DNA from: Halopseudomonas sabulinigri
Lineage (GTDB): Bacteria; Pseudomonadota; Gammaproteobacteria; Pseudomonadales; Pseudomonadaceae
DNA length: 44,252 nucleotides
Assembly (NCBI GenBank): GCA_011053055.1
Contig: DRHT01000014.1
Location: 104,930 to 149,181 of the forward strand
Reading direction: 5' to 3'
The notes under the pieces are model-generated. The model did not search any database. It was not told the DNA's origin and saw only the letters and a program-made list of their open reading frames with translations. Positions 1 to 7,126 of this stretch are shown here, in pieces. Each line of letters begins with the position of its first letter. Position 1 is the stretch's first letter. The translations under genes and the position numbers were made by a program.

Positions 1-70
1 AGTAGCCATCCTCACGGAAGTGGAAGACGTTACCGTTGTAGTCACGGGTGATGATGTTGGTGTTGGTCAT
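1..70 (-). CDS. KilA-N-type phage regulatory protein, N-terminal fragment
   Basis: Only the first 23 codons are in the window; the gene runs off the left edge. The visible residues (MTNTNIITRDYNGNVFHFRE, then DGY) match the start of KilA-N domain proteins, DNA-binding proteins of phages and prophages often annotated as antirepressors. No strong ribosome binding site precedes the ATG at 70. A perfect 10-bp palindrome and a degenerate direct repeat lie just upstream (see 77-139). With the recombinase nearby this marks the left end of the window as prophage- or island-derived. The family call comes from a short stretch and is therefore tentative. Confidence 0.5.
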   Translation of the reverse strand, partial: MTNTNIITRDYNGNVFHFREDGY

Positions 71-76
71 GGGGCC

Positions 77-139
77 GGTAGCTACCAATCACTTTTAAGC
101 AAACCCTGAGCGACCTGATGATAGGCTACCGATACTTTT
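77..139. promoter_or_regulatory. Palindrome and direct repeat upstream of the KilA-N gene
   Basis: GGTAGCTACC at 77-86 is a perfect palindrome ending 7 bases before the KilA-N start codon. The motif GCTACC-A/G-AT-(C)-ACTTTT occurs at 81-96 and again at 125-139, about 44 bp apart in the same orientation. This arrangement resembles an operator for a phage-type regulator. That role is inference; only the repeats themselves are visible. Confidence 0.4.
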
Positions 140-152
140 CAGAGCAACTGAC

Positions 153-344
153 TTAATGGCAGTGGACGGTTCCGGTGCTGCTTTGCCTATGACAACATTG
201 TCCAGGCGGTGAAGACTTTCTGCATCCTCCACCGTGATACACAGTGCCGCTGGGTTTCAGCATCTCTGAGATATCTACGGTTTCAGCAGTGGCAGGTACA
301 ACGGCAAACAAAGATAACAACGAGCCAATCAAAAGTGCTTTCAT
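153..344 (-). CDS. Small secreted Cys/His-rich protein, unknown function
   Basis: This 63-residue protein has a clear signal peptide (MKALLIGSLLSLFAVVPATA) with a likely cut after residue 20, leaving a mature peptide of about 43 residues. The mature part ends in a Cys/His cluster: His37, Cys41, Cys50, Cys51, His52, His61, Cys62, His63. The end GTVHCH recalls small secreted YHYH-type domains found near phage and island genes, but I cannot assign a family. A good ribosome binding site (AAGGAATTCTC) precedes the ATG at 344. The cluster could bind metal or form disulfides; this is inference. It lies between the KilA-N fragment and the recombinase, all on the minus strand. Confidence 0.6.
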   Translation of the reverse strand: MKALLIGSLLSLFAVVPATAETVDISEMLKPSGTVYHGGGCRKSSPPGQCCHRQSSTGTVHCH

Positions 345-497
345 GAGAATTCCTTTTCATCTCAAGCGGATGATTTGTACTGGGTGTTGTGGGCTTTCAA
401 TCACCACCATCGAAGCGTAGCAGTTATCTCAAGTGTGAGACGATTAGCCGATTAACGGTGTCTGCTACATGTGCTTCCAGCTTCTGGTTTGTCTCAT

Positions 498-1085
498 TTA
501 TGAGGCTTTATGCTTCGCACAGGCCCGCTTCACAGCTGCTATCGATATGTCCCAGTGCTTTGCCGTATCAGCAATGCTGGCGCTGTTCTCCTGCCTCCAT
601 GCTGCGACCTGCGCATCGTCGATAACCTTAGGCGCTCCTAGCTTCTTGCCCTGTGCCTTGGCCCGCTGGATGCCTGCCATCTGCCTTGCTTTGATGTTGC
701 TACGCTCCAGCTCAGCGACCGCAGCCAACATGGTCAGCATTGCCTTGCCTATGGCGCTGTTGAGGTCAAAGCCTTCGCGCATCGATACGACTGCTATGCC
801 CTTGCTTCGCAGCGCCTCGACAGTCTCCAAGACATCTATGGTGTTGCGTCCCAGTCTATCCACAGCAGCAACAATGACGGTGTCTCCCTCCCTTGCATAC
901 TGGAACAGGGCTTGGAAGCCTGACCGTTCCATGGCCTTGGTAGCACCGCTGGTGGCTGCATCAGAGAACCATTTGGAGACGTGGTAACGCTCAGCTATAG
1001 CGTGACGCTGTGCTTCGATGGACTGACCGTCTGTGCTGACGCGGGTATAGGCGATGGTGGTAGAGGTAGTGGCAGTGGTCATCAT
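498..1085 (-). CDS. Serine recombinase, resolvase/invertase family
   Basis: The protein has 195 residues, the usual length for small serine recombinases. The N-terminal catalytic domain begins with AYTRVSTDGQS, which contains the nucleophile Ser17. The conserved DRLGRN segment and the long E-helix region (AVAELERSNIKARQMAGI) follow. The C-terminal part (AQGKKLGAPK, then SIADTAKHWDISIAAVKRA) is a small helix-turn-helix DNA-binding domain. Such enzymes resolve cointegrates or invert segments of mobile elements. No transposase or invertible target was seen in the window. Start 1085 is taken because AAGGA lies about 10 bases upstream; ATG 1082 is an alternative. Clustered GGCTCAG repeats upstream (1107-1241) may be its binding sites. 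Confidence 0.88.
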   Translation of the reverse strand: MMTTATTSTTIAYTRVSTDGQSIEAQRHAIAERYHVSKWFSDAATSGATKAMERSGFQALFQYAREGDTVIVAAVDRLGRNTIDVLETVEALRSKGIAVVSMREGFDLNSAIGKAMLTMLAAVAELERSNIKARQMAGIQRAKAQGKKLGAPKVIDDAQVAAWRQENSASIADTAKHWDISIAAVKRACAKHKAS

Positions 1086-1106
1086 CCTGAAAGCTTCCTT
1101 GTGCTT

Positions 1107-1241
1107 GGCTCAGTACATAGGCTCAGGATTCTAGGTGATGGCTCAGTATATTGCAACAGATTTGAGCTATCTATAGGCCGCATGCTGTGGTTGGCTCAGG
1201 ACAGCAGGTTGCTTGGCTCAGGATGTGTACTCTTTGAGCTA
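1107..1241. repeat. Cluster of GGCTCAG repeats upstream of the recombinase
   Basis: GGCTCAG occurs five times in the same orientation, at 1107-1113, 1120-1126, 1140-1146, 1193-1199 and 1215-1221. Most copies are followed by GA or TA. TTTGAGCTA occurs at 1161-1169 and 1233-1241. The spacing is irregular (13, 20, 53 and 22 bp). The cluster starts about 20 bp upstream of the recombinase start codon. It may be a res-type recombination site, an autoregulatory operator, or part of a replication/partition region. The repeats are certain; their role is inference. Confidence 0.65.
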
Positions 1242-1250
1242 GGGTTGTAG

Positions 1251-1600
1251 GGTGTCTGCCGTGGGTGGGAAGGAATGACCGCGCATCAGGCCAAGCGCTG
1301 GCGCTGTCTCTCTGGCTGGCGCTGGAAGCATGGTCCTACCAACGTGCATGCATTTGCGAACTGTTGCGGACGAATGGAAGGGCGACCCACCCGGTACGGG
1401 GGTAGTGAGTTTGAAGGCTTTATAGTAGATACGACCTCAGATTTTTCTGAAATAAAGATTTCGTGCAGAGCCGGGGGAAGGCTAAGGAGCGAAGGGTGAC
1501 GGGACATAACGAGACATAACATGACGCAATGTAAAGTAAGGGTGTTGTGTCATTTTTACGGCGAAACAACTACATCTTGTGGTTTTTCGTCAAAAAAAGC
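1251..1600. other. Intergenic accessory DNA with no supported gene
   Basis: I see no convincing coding region here; the open frames of 74-78 codons on both strands lack family resemblance. GACATAAC is repeated at 1503-1510 and 1513-1520, one helical turn apart. A G/C-rich imperfect palindrome (around 1383-1408) is also present. The stretch looks like the decayed or regulatory part of a mobile element. Confidence 0.5.
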
Positions 1601-1629
1601 TTGACCCGGATGGAAGTACTGGATAAAAA
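1601..1629 (+). promoter_or_regulatory. Predicted sigma-70 promoter for the small-protein pair
   Basis: TTGACC at 1601-1606 is followed after 17 bp by TAAAAA at 1624-1629, giving 5/6 and 4/6 matches to the -35 and -10 boxes. Transcription would start near 1636. That leaves an untranslated leader of about 240 nt before the first small gene at 1875. No other gene lies between. Confidence 0.45.
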
Positions 1630-1633
1630 GGGA

Positions 1634-1693
1634 GTGTTGGCGTTTAACGCCCACAAAAAAGCCCCAGACCCTCTAATTGATAGAGACCGGAGC
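1634..1693 (+). other. Two hairpins in the leader of the small-protein pair
   Basis: GGCG-TTTAA-CGCC at 1639-1651, extended by GTG/CAC around a two-base bulge (1634-1654), forms one hairpin. CTCTA-ATTGA-TAGAG at 1671-1685, loosely extended by GCCCC/GGAGC to 1661-1693, forms a second. Neither is followed by a T-run on the plus strand, so they are not ordinary terminators. They may form a structured leader RNA or mark an attachment site. Confidence 0.35.
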
Positions 1694-1874
1694 TATATCG
1701 TCTGTCTGGTGACCGCCTAGTAAACGAAACCAGCAGACTCGACCGCTGTAGCAGCAAGTCAGGCGAAGGAATATATCGTGGCACTGGTACTAGTACAAGA
1801 CCGCCTGTCTCGGTTTGAGAACTGCCTATCGGCTGACTCGTTGTTTACAGCTTTGAAATCTTTAGGAGATGTTC

Positions 1875-2003
1875 ATGCCTAGTAAAAAAAGCGGTAGCGG
1901 CAACGGCAAGCAAACAATCCATCGGAGTTCTATCTCGGGAAAGTTTGTTACCGAAAAGCATGTGCGTAAAAACCCGCGTACTACTCAAACCGAAAAACGA
2001 TGA
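1875..2003 (+). CDS. Conserved basic small protein, unknown function
   Basis: This 42-residue protein begins MPSKKSGSGNGK and contains the segment SGKFVTEKHVRKNPRTTQTE. The pattern S-x-x-SG-K/R-FVT followed by a basic stretch and P-x-TT is one I recognise from a widespread family of tiny uncharacterised bacterial proteins. It is too short for most gene finders. AGGAG at 1864-1868 is a good ribosome binding site. The protein is very basic and could bind nucleic acid; that is inference. Its stop codon lies 12 bases before the next small gene, so the two are probably co-translated. Confidence 0.7.
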   Translation: MPSKKSGSGNGKQTIHRSSISGKFVTEKHVRKNPRTTQTEKR

Positions 2004-2015
2004 GGTACCTGTAAA

Positions 2016-2216
2016 ATGGACGATTATTTCGTTAATAAAAATGCGCAATCCAATGGTGACCACGAAGTCCATAAAAGTGGTTGTAATTGGATGCCTCATT
2101 ACAAGATTGCGCTCGGCCCCCATTTGGGTTGTTATTCTGCAGTGCTAGCTGCGCGGACACATTACCCTCAATCGAACGGCTGTGCCTTCTGTAGCCCGCT
2201 TTGCCACACGAGCTAA
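2016..2216 (+). CDS. Conserved Cys/His-rich small protein, unknown function
   Basis: The protein has 66 residues, begins MDDYFVNKNAQSNGDHEVHK and ends CAFCSPLCHTS. This framework, an N-terminal NGDHEVH, a central Cys, a YP-x-S-x-GC segment and a terminal C-x2-C-x3-CHTS, is recognisable from small accessory-genome proteins of no known function. Cys23, Cys56, Cys59, Cys63, His16 and His64 could coordinate zinc. Its partner at 1875-2003 lies immediately upstream. GAGGT precedes the start codon. A DNA-binding or sensor role is possible, but the sequence alone does not show it. Confidence 0.75.
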   Translation: MDDYFVNKNAQSNGDHEVHKSGCNWMPHYKIALGPHLGCYSAVLAARTHYPQSNGCAFCSPLCHTS

Positions 2217-2231
2217 CTAGCTCTTAACGTG

Positions 2232-2253
2232 CTGCCCTTCGCCAGAGGGGCAG
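2232..2253 (+). terminator. Hairpin after the small-protein pair
   Basis: CTGCCC at 2232-2237 pairs with GGGCAG at 2248-2253 around a 10-base loop, 15 bp after the stop codon of the Cys/His-rich small protein. The downstream sequence (TGATTCTT) is only moderately T-rich, so this is a weak candidate terminator. Confidence 0.35.
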
Positions 2254-2315
2254 TGATTCTTCAAGCCGCCCATCAGCGTAGAAATGCAACAAAGTTACCT
2301 TTATTTTGCGGCCTC

Positions 2316-2337
2316 AGGTGGTACATAAGGTGGTACA
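2316..2337. repeat. Tandem AGGTGGTACA repeat beside the 4.5S RNA gene
   Basis: AGGTGGTACA occurs at 2316-2325 and again at 2328-2337 with a period of 12 bp. Short direct repeats of this kind near an RNA gene often serve as arm-type sites for tyrosine integrases. The copy pair sits about 65 bp before the 4.5S RNA gene, between it and the accessory segment. The role is inference. Confidence 0.45.
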
Positions 2338-2400
2338 AGCACCTGTCAGCTGGTAATCTAAGGTCAGTATTCTGATAATTGATTCTTCTCTGCCTTCAAC

Positions 2401-2520
2401 GGCGGAAGCCTCTATTCCAGAGGGCCACAGGGCATTCGCCGTGAACCCGGTCAGACCCGGAAGGGAGCAGCCGCAGCGGTTATATCGTGTGCCGGGGTGT
2501 GGCTGGTAGGGTTGCCACCC
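2401..2520 (+). ncRNA. ffs: 4.5S RNA of the signal recognition particle
   Basis: This is the RNA scaffold that binds Ffh (SRP54) in the signal recognition particle. The conserved apical domain is visible as GGTCAGACCCGGAAGGGAGC at about 2450-2469, followed by the return strand ending GTGTGCCGGGGTGTGGCTGG. The 5' GGCGGAAGCC and 3' GGGTTGCCACC ends form the closing stem, with two mismatches. A GATAAT -10-like box lies at 2374-2379. Placement directly before dnaX is the usual Pseudomonas arrangement. The exact 5' end is uncertain by several bases. Confidence 0.85.
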
Positions 2521-2684
2521 AATATCTTTGTACTACCTTCCCCTGTTTAAATTATCTCGCTGCTCTTGGCGGTTTTCTGCTGTCGATTCGCTGTGCATTG
2601 AGCGCCGCCGCGTCTCGCATTGTCGGTCCGCATTGGGTACAGTACCGGCTTGCACAATGGCCACACTGGACTGCAGAAATCCCG

Positions 2685-4700
2685 ATGAGTTATCAGGTAC
2701 TTGCTCGTAAATGGCGCCCCCGCCTGTTTCGTGAAATGGTTGGGCAGACGCACGTGCTGCAGGCGCTTATCAATGCGCTGGATAACAATCGACTGCACCA
2801 TGCCTATCTGTTTACTGGCACCCGCGGGGTGGGCAAAACCACTATCGCGCGAATTCTTGCCAAGTGTCTGAATTGCGAAGTGGGTATTAGTTCAGAGCCC
2901 TGTGGTGAGTGTTCGGCGTGCCGCGAAATTGACGAAGGCCGCTTTGTTGATTTGATCGAAGTGGATGCCGCCAGCCGCACTAAAGTTGAAGATACCCGCG
3001 AGCTACTCGACAACGTGCAGTACGCGCCGTCGCGTGGGCGTTTCAAGGTTTATCTGATTGACGAAGTGCACATGCTTTCCAGCCACAGTTTCAATGCCCT
3101 ATTGAAAACGCTGGAAGAGCCGCCGGAACACGTCAAATTTCTACTCGCGACCACCGATCCGCAAAAGCTGCCGGTCACTATATTGTCGCGTTGCCTGCAG
3201 TTTTCGCTGAAAAACATGCCGCCGGAAAAAGTCGTGGAGCACTTACGCTACGTGCTTGCGGAAGAGACCATCAGCTTCGATGATGAATCGCTCTGGCTAC
3301 TCGGCCGAGCTGCTGATGGTTCTATGCGCGATGCGCTGAGTTTGACTGATCAGGCGATTGCCTTTGGCAATGGCGCACTGAAGGTGACGGATGTGCGCAG
3401 CATGCTGGGCACCATCGATCATGGGCAGGTGTTTGGTTTGTTGGAGGCGCTGGTTGCGCACGATGCTCGTGCGTTGATGCAAGCCGTTGCTGATCTGGCC
3501 GAGCAGGGCGCCGACTTTGCCGGGGTAATGGCTGAACTGATTTCTACCTTGCAGCGCTTGGCGATTGCCCAGGTGGTGCCGGAAGCCGCTGATAACAGCT
3601 TGGGTGATCAAGCTCGTTTGCTGGAATTGGCTGGCCGTATCAGCGCAGAAGATGTGCAGCTGTTTTATCAGTTGGGCTTACATGGCCGGCGTGACTTGCC
3701 CTTGGCGCCAGAGCAGCGCGGCGGCTTCGAGATGGCGCTGTTGCGGATGTTGGCGTTCCGTCCGGGTACCTTGGGCGACGCCCCGGTAGCCGCTGCCCCC
3801 GCAAGCCAAGCGGCTGTCTCTCCTCCTGGCCATGAGCCTGAACCGGAAAAGCCGGCAGGACTCAGCCCAGCCAAGGCTGAGTCCGCAAGCAGCAGGCCGC
3901 CTGATTCGCAGCAGTCAGATGCGGAGCAATCCAGCGTCGTTCGACTCGCTGCGCAGCCTTCCATTCAAGATGAAACAAAAGCTGCTGCAGTGATCGAATC
4001 AGCTGCGACTCAAGCTGTTGACTCCGTCGCAGCTATCGCCGCGCCTAACGAGCCGTTAGTAACGACAGCGCCGATACCGCAGCCCATTAATCCGCGTACG
4101 CCGGTTAAACCGCCGCAGAACGAGCCGCCAGCCGAATGGTTGGAGGCGCCGCCACCGCAGGATGACGCACCCGAGCGCGATGATGACGATGAGCCGCTGG
4201 ATGTTTCTCAATACCTGGGTGATTGGTCAGATGACCAGCCAACGGCGGGAACAGAGGCTCAGCAGAGCGCTAGCGATGAAATCAGTCATTTGCCGCCGGC
4301 TACCGGTTTGGCGGCTGACTGGTTGGCGTTGTTCGATCAGTTGGGTTTGTCTGGCCTGACGCAGAGTATTGCTGCGCATTGCCAGTTGGTCGCCCGCGAT
4401 GCTGGAATCTGGACGCTGCATCTTGATCCAGGACATAGCGCGTTGTACAACGAGAATCATCGGTTGCGTTTACAGCAAGCGCTCATCACCCAGCAGGGCA
4501 GCGAGCTGCGGCTGGACGTTGAAGTGCAGGCACCGCAACAGGAGACGCCGGCGGTTGCTGCCGCGCGTCGCAAGGCCACTAGACAGAAGGCCGCCGAGGC
4601 GAGTATTCATGCCGATCCTATGGTCCAACGGTTGCGCAATGAATTTTCTGCCGAAATATGTGAGGGCAGCATCCGCCCGGTTGATGCGCCCGCCCTTTAA
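2685..4700 (+). CDS. dnaX: DNA polymerase III subunit gamma/tau
   Basis: This is the clamp-loader ATPase of DNA polymerase III, 671 residues. Residues 45-52 (GTRGVGKT) are the Walker A motif. Cys64, Cys73, Cys76 and Cys79 form the zinc module. Walker B is VYLIDEVHM (122-130) and the SRC motif is at about 168-170. A long Pro/Ala/Glu-rich linker (about 370-540) leads to the tau-specific C-terminus that contacts the polymerase and helicase. The frame stays open upstream into the 4.5S RNA gene, so the start is set at [12 protein letters not shown], the conserved N-terminus. I see no A6G-type slippery heptamer, so production of a short gamma form by frameshift is not evident. Confidence 0.96.
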   Translation: MSYQVLARKWRPRLFREMVGQTHVLQALINALDNNRLHHAYLFTGTRGVGKTTIARILAKCLNCEVGISSEPCGECSACREIDEGRFVDLIEVDAASRTKVEDTRELLDNVQYAPSRGRFKVYLIDEVHMLSSHSFNALLKTLEEPPEHVKFLLATTDPQKLPVTILSRCLQFSLKNMPPEKVVEHLRYVLAEETISFDDESLWLLGRAADGSMRDALSLTDQAIAFGNGALKVTDVRSMLGTIDHGQVFGLLEALVAHDARALMQAVADLAEQGADFAGVMAELISTLQRLAIAQVVPEAADNSLGDQARLLELAGRISAEDVQLFYQLGLHGRRDLPLAPEQRGGFEMALLRMLAFRPGTLGDAPVAAAPASQAAVSPPGHEPEPEKPAGLSPAKAESASSRPPDSQQSDAEQSSVVRLAAQPSIQDETKAAAVIESAATQAVDSVAAIAAPNEPLVTTAPIPQPINPRTPVKPPQNEPPAEWLEAPPPQDDAPERDDDDEPLDVSQYLGDWSDDQPTAGTEAQQSASDEISHLPPATGLAADWLALFDQLGLSGLTQSIAAHCQLVARDAGIWTLHLDPGHSALYNENHRLRLQQALITQQGSELRLDVEVQAPQQETPAVAAARRKATRQKAAEASIHADPMVQRLRNEFSAEICEGSIRPVDAPAL

Positions 4701-4717
4701 CCCCAGAGGAAACAATC

Positions 4718-5044
4718 ATGATGAAAGGTGGCATGGCAGGCCTGATGAAGCAGGCTCAAGAGATGCAAGAAAAAATGGCCAAGATGCAGGAAGAATTGGC
4801 CAATGCCGAAGTGACCGGCCAATCTGGCGCGGGCCTGGTATCGGTTGTCATGACCGGACGTCACGACGTGCGTCGGGTCAGCATCGACGACAGTCTGATG
4901 CAGGAAGAAAAGGAAGTACTGGAAGACCTGATTGCGGCCGCATTCAATGATGCAGTGCGCAAGTTGGAATCCGCGAGCAAAGACAAGATGTCCGGCATGA
5001 CCGCAGGCATGAATTTGCCCGACGGTTTCAAGATGCCGTTCTGA
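4718..5044 (+). CDS. ybaB: YbaB/EbfC family nucleoid-associated protein
   Basis: The protein has 108 residues, typical of the family. It is a small DNA-binding protein thought to act as a dimer on the nucleoid. The N-terminal helix [20 protein letters not shown] and the segment [15 protein letters not shown] are characteristic. GAGGAAA lies 8 bases before the ATG; the second ATG at 4721 is an alternative. The gene sits 17 bp after dnaX and 22 bp before recR, the conserved order dnaX-ybaB-recR, and is probably co-transcribed with both. Confidence 0.95.
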   Translation: MMKGGMAGLMKQAQEMQEKMAKMQEELANAEVTGQSGAGLVSVVMTGRHDVRRVSIDDSLMQEEKEVLEDLIAAAFNDAVRKLESASKDKMSGMTAGMNLPDGFKMPF

Positions 5045-5066
5045 TCAGGCTACAGGCGACGTATTC

Positions 5067-5666
5067 ATGAGTTTCAGTCCGTTAATTCGACAGATGATCG
5101 ACGCGCTACGGGGCTTGCCCGGAGTAGGTCCGAAAACGGCCCAGCGTATGGCGCTGCACTTGCTGGAGCGTGATCGCAGTGCGGCGGCGCATCTGTCGAA
5201 GGCCTTGGACCAGGCGCTGGCGGGGGTAGGTTACTGCCGTCGCTGCCGTACCCTGAGTGAGACTGAGCTCTGCGAGATATGTACCGATCCGCGGCGTGAC
5301 GCCAGTTTGCTGTGTATTTTGCAAAGCCCCGCAGATGTGTGGGCGGTGGAGCAGGCTGGCGGTTTTAATGGTCGTTACTTTGTACTCAAAGGGCATCTGT
5401 CACCGATTGATGGCATGGGTCCGGATGAGATTGGTATTCCGGCTTTGTTGGATTGCCTTGAGGGCAGCGAAATTGCAGAGGTGATTTTGGCGACCAATCC
5501 TACGGTCGAGGGCGAAGCGACGGCGCACTATATCGCCAGCATGCTGCGTCCGCGTGGCATCAAAGTGTCGCGCATTGCCCACGGCGTGCCGCTGGGCGGT
5601 GAACTGGAATATATTGACGGCGGTACGCTGGCCCACGCATTGGCAGGCCGCACTCTGGTTCTTTGA
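5067..5666 (+). CDS. recR: Recombination mediator RecR
   Basis: RecR acts with RecF and RecO to load RecA on gapped DNA. At 199 residues it has the usual length. The N-terminal helix-hairpin-helix ([17 protein letters not shown]), the four-cysteine zinc finger ([17 protein letters not shown]) and the Toprim domain (about 80-175, with [13 protein letters not shown]) are in the normal order. It is the last gene of the dnaX-ybaB-recR operon. Confidence 0.96.
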   Translation: MSFSPLIRQMIDALRGLPGVGPKTAQRMALHLLERDRSAAAHLSKALDQALAGVGYCRRCRTLSETELCEICTDPRRDASLLCILQSPADVWAVEQAGGFNGRYFVLKGHLSPIDGMGPDEIGIPALLDCLEGSEIAEVILATNPTVEGEATAHYIASMLRPRGIKVSRIAHGVPLGGELEYIDGGTLAHALAGRTLVL

Positions 5667-5691
5667 GCTCTGAGCGCGACCTGTCGGTTAT

Positions 5692-6561
5692 TCAGCTTGC
5701 CAGGTGACCATCCTGAAAATCGCGCACTGCTTGATGTATTTCTGCTTCGCTGTTCATCACAAAGGGCCCGTATTGCACTATGGGTTCGCCAATTGGCTTG
5801 CCCGCAATCAGTAGCACACGTGCTCCCTGGTCGGCTGCCTGCATTTCTACCAGCTCGCCCTGGCCGTACCGGCCCAACTGACCAGTCTTCAGTCTTGCGC
5901 GAGCTTTTTCACCCTGCACCTCGATATCGCCATCGTACACATAGCTCATTAGCGTATGACCCGCAGGTACGGGTAGTTCCAAGCGCTCGCCCGGCGTTAG
6001 CAACAGGTCGAGATACAGCGGTTCGGTTGATTTTCCGGTAATCGCACCCTGCAGTGTGGTGTTGTTGAACTCCAGCGTACCCGCAATCAACTTAAGCTTT
6101 CCGCCATTTCCGGTAGGGTATTCTGGCACCGCGTCAGCAGGCAGATCTTGATAATGTGCAGGTTGCATTTTTTCTGCGGCGGGTAGGTTGAGCCATAGCT
6201 GGAAGCCGCGCATGGAACCGTGGTCCTGCTGTGGCATTTCCGAATGGATGATGCCGCGTCCAGCGGTCATCCACTGCACACCGCCTGGCTCTAGCAGCCC
6301 GCGATTACCCATGTGGTCCTCATGCAGCATGCGACCTTCAAGCATATAGGTAACGGTTTCGAACCCGCGATGGGGATGTGACGGAAAGCCACCGATGTAA
6401 TCTTCCGCGCTGTCCGAGCCAAATTCGTCGAGCATCAAGAAGGGGTCAAAGCGTGCGCTGTCGCGACCGCCAAACACACGAGTGAGTTTGACACCGTCGC
6501 CATCGGAAGCGGGTTGACCGCTGATGGTCTCAAGCAGATCGCGTTTCTTAAGATGGGTCAT
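5692..6561 (-). CDS. Pirin family protein
   Basis: This 289-residue bicupin protein has the pirin metal site in the N-terminal cupin: His62 and His64 in HPHRGFETVTY, then His106 and Glu108 in GIIHSEMP. Characterised pirins bind iron, and some act as quercetin 2,3-dioxygenases or transcription cofactors. The C-terminal cupin spans about residues 175-285. The gene faces recR tail to tail. A nested inverted repeat (6605-6650) lies upstream of its start and may regulate it. Substrate is unknown. Confidence 0.9.
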   Translation of the reverse strand: MTHLKKRDLLETISGQPASDGDGVKLTRVFGGRDSARFDPFLMLDEFGSDSAEDYIGGFPSHPHRGFETVTYMLEGRMLHEDHMGNRGLLEPGGVQWMTAGRGIIHSEMPQQDHGSMRGFQLWLNLPAAEKMQPAHYQDLPADAVPEYPTGNGGKLKLIAGTLEFNNTTLQGAITGKSTEPLYLDLLLTPGERLELPVPAGHTLMSYVYDGDIEVQGEKARARLKTGQLGRYGQGELVEMQAADQGARVLLIAGKPIGEPIVQYGPFVMNSEAEIHQAVRDFQDGHLAS

Positions 6562-6604
6562 GACGCACCTCCGAGATCAGGTTGTGCGTCATTGTAGTAA
6601 CAAG

Positions 6605-6650
6605 AAATTCGATTTAATAACGCAATTTTTGCGTCGTTTGCATCGAATTT
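6605..6650. promoter_or_regulatory. Nested inverted repeat upstream of pirin
   Basis: AAATTCGAT at 6605-6613 is the exact reverse complement of ATCGAATTT at 6642-6650. Inside it ACGCA at 6620-6624 pairs with TGCGT at 6630-6634. The structure lies 44 bp upstream of the pirin gene and 7 bp beyond the stop codon of the next upstream minus-strand gene. There is no strong T-run on the exit side, so an operator is at least as likely as a terminator. Confidence 0.5.
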
Positions 6651-6656
6651 ACTGAT

Positions 6657-6995
6657 TTATTCTTTCTGCTCGGTCTTGGGCTTGGCTGCGTTGACCGGAG
6701 TTTGCTTCTCGGCATCACCATCGAGCGCGTCAATCAGGCGCTGATAAGCTTGGCAGGCATCGAAGCTGCTGTCGGCAGGATTCTCTTCCTGCAGCTTGTT
6801 CATACGCTCGCGCAGCTCTTCCGCTTTGCCTGGATTGTTTTTTGTCATGTCATAGATAAGTTGCGCTACGACTCCAGCCTTGGCGATGGCTATTTCCGGC
6901 GTGCAAAGCTCAGGTTGCTCGGCGGTGTCAGCAGAGGCATTGGTGGCCGACAGGCAGAATAGAGCGGCGAGCAGCAGTGCTGAAAAGTGTTTCAT
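6657..6995 (-). CDS. Small exported protein, unknown function
   Basis: Taking the start at 6995 (MKHFSALLLAALFC...), the protein has 112 residues with a signal peptide of about 20 residues ending in NASA. The mature part carries two cysteines (in ELCTPEIAIA and FDACQAYQRL), which may form a disulfide, and a charged Lys/Glu-rich tail. TGAGGT just upstream fits this start better than the longer open frame to 7094; ATG 6998 is also possible. It is divergent from the solute-binding gene at 7127. No family was recognised. Confidence 0.65.
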   Translation of the reverse strand: MKHFSALLLAALFCLSATNASADTAEQPELCTPEIAIAKAGVVAQLIYDMTKNNPGKAEELRERMNKLQEENPADSSFDACQAYQRLIDALDGDAEKQTPVNAAKPKTEQKE

Positions 6996-7126
6996 CATTA
7001 CCTCAGGGGTGGGTATCCAGACCCTAATGGTAGCTGTATAGACGCCAGGCTCCAAGTGAGGAAGTTGTACGTTGTTATATGCGACCAAGTGCACGACACT
7101 CTAGATAGTCAAATAGAGGGCGGTAA

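Noticed and set aside
1107..1241. GGCTCAG cluster as a CRISPR array
   Set aside because: Repeats are only 7 bp and spacing is irregular; no cas gene is present.
1275..1499. Plus-strand frame of 74 codons (and the opposite 78-codon frame)
   Set aside because: An AAGGA precedes the ATG, but the translation resembles no family and the region looks intergenic.
1553..1598. Imperfect inverted repeat TTTTTACGGCGAAAC/GGTTTTTCGTCAAAAA
   Set aside because: Pairing is interrupted in several places, so it is not reported as a separate site.
2487..2684. Extension of dnaX upstream to 2487
   Set aside because: The extra 66 codons start inside the 4.5S RNA gene and have no homology to DnaX; the conserved N-terminus starts at 2685.
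2685..4700. Programmed frameshift site in dnaX
   Set aside because: I looked for an A6G-type slippery heptamer and found only runs of five or fewer A residues at unsuitable places.
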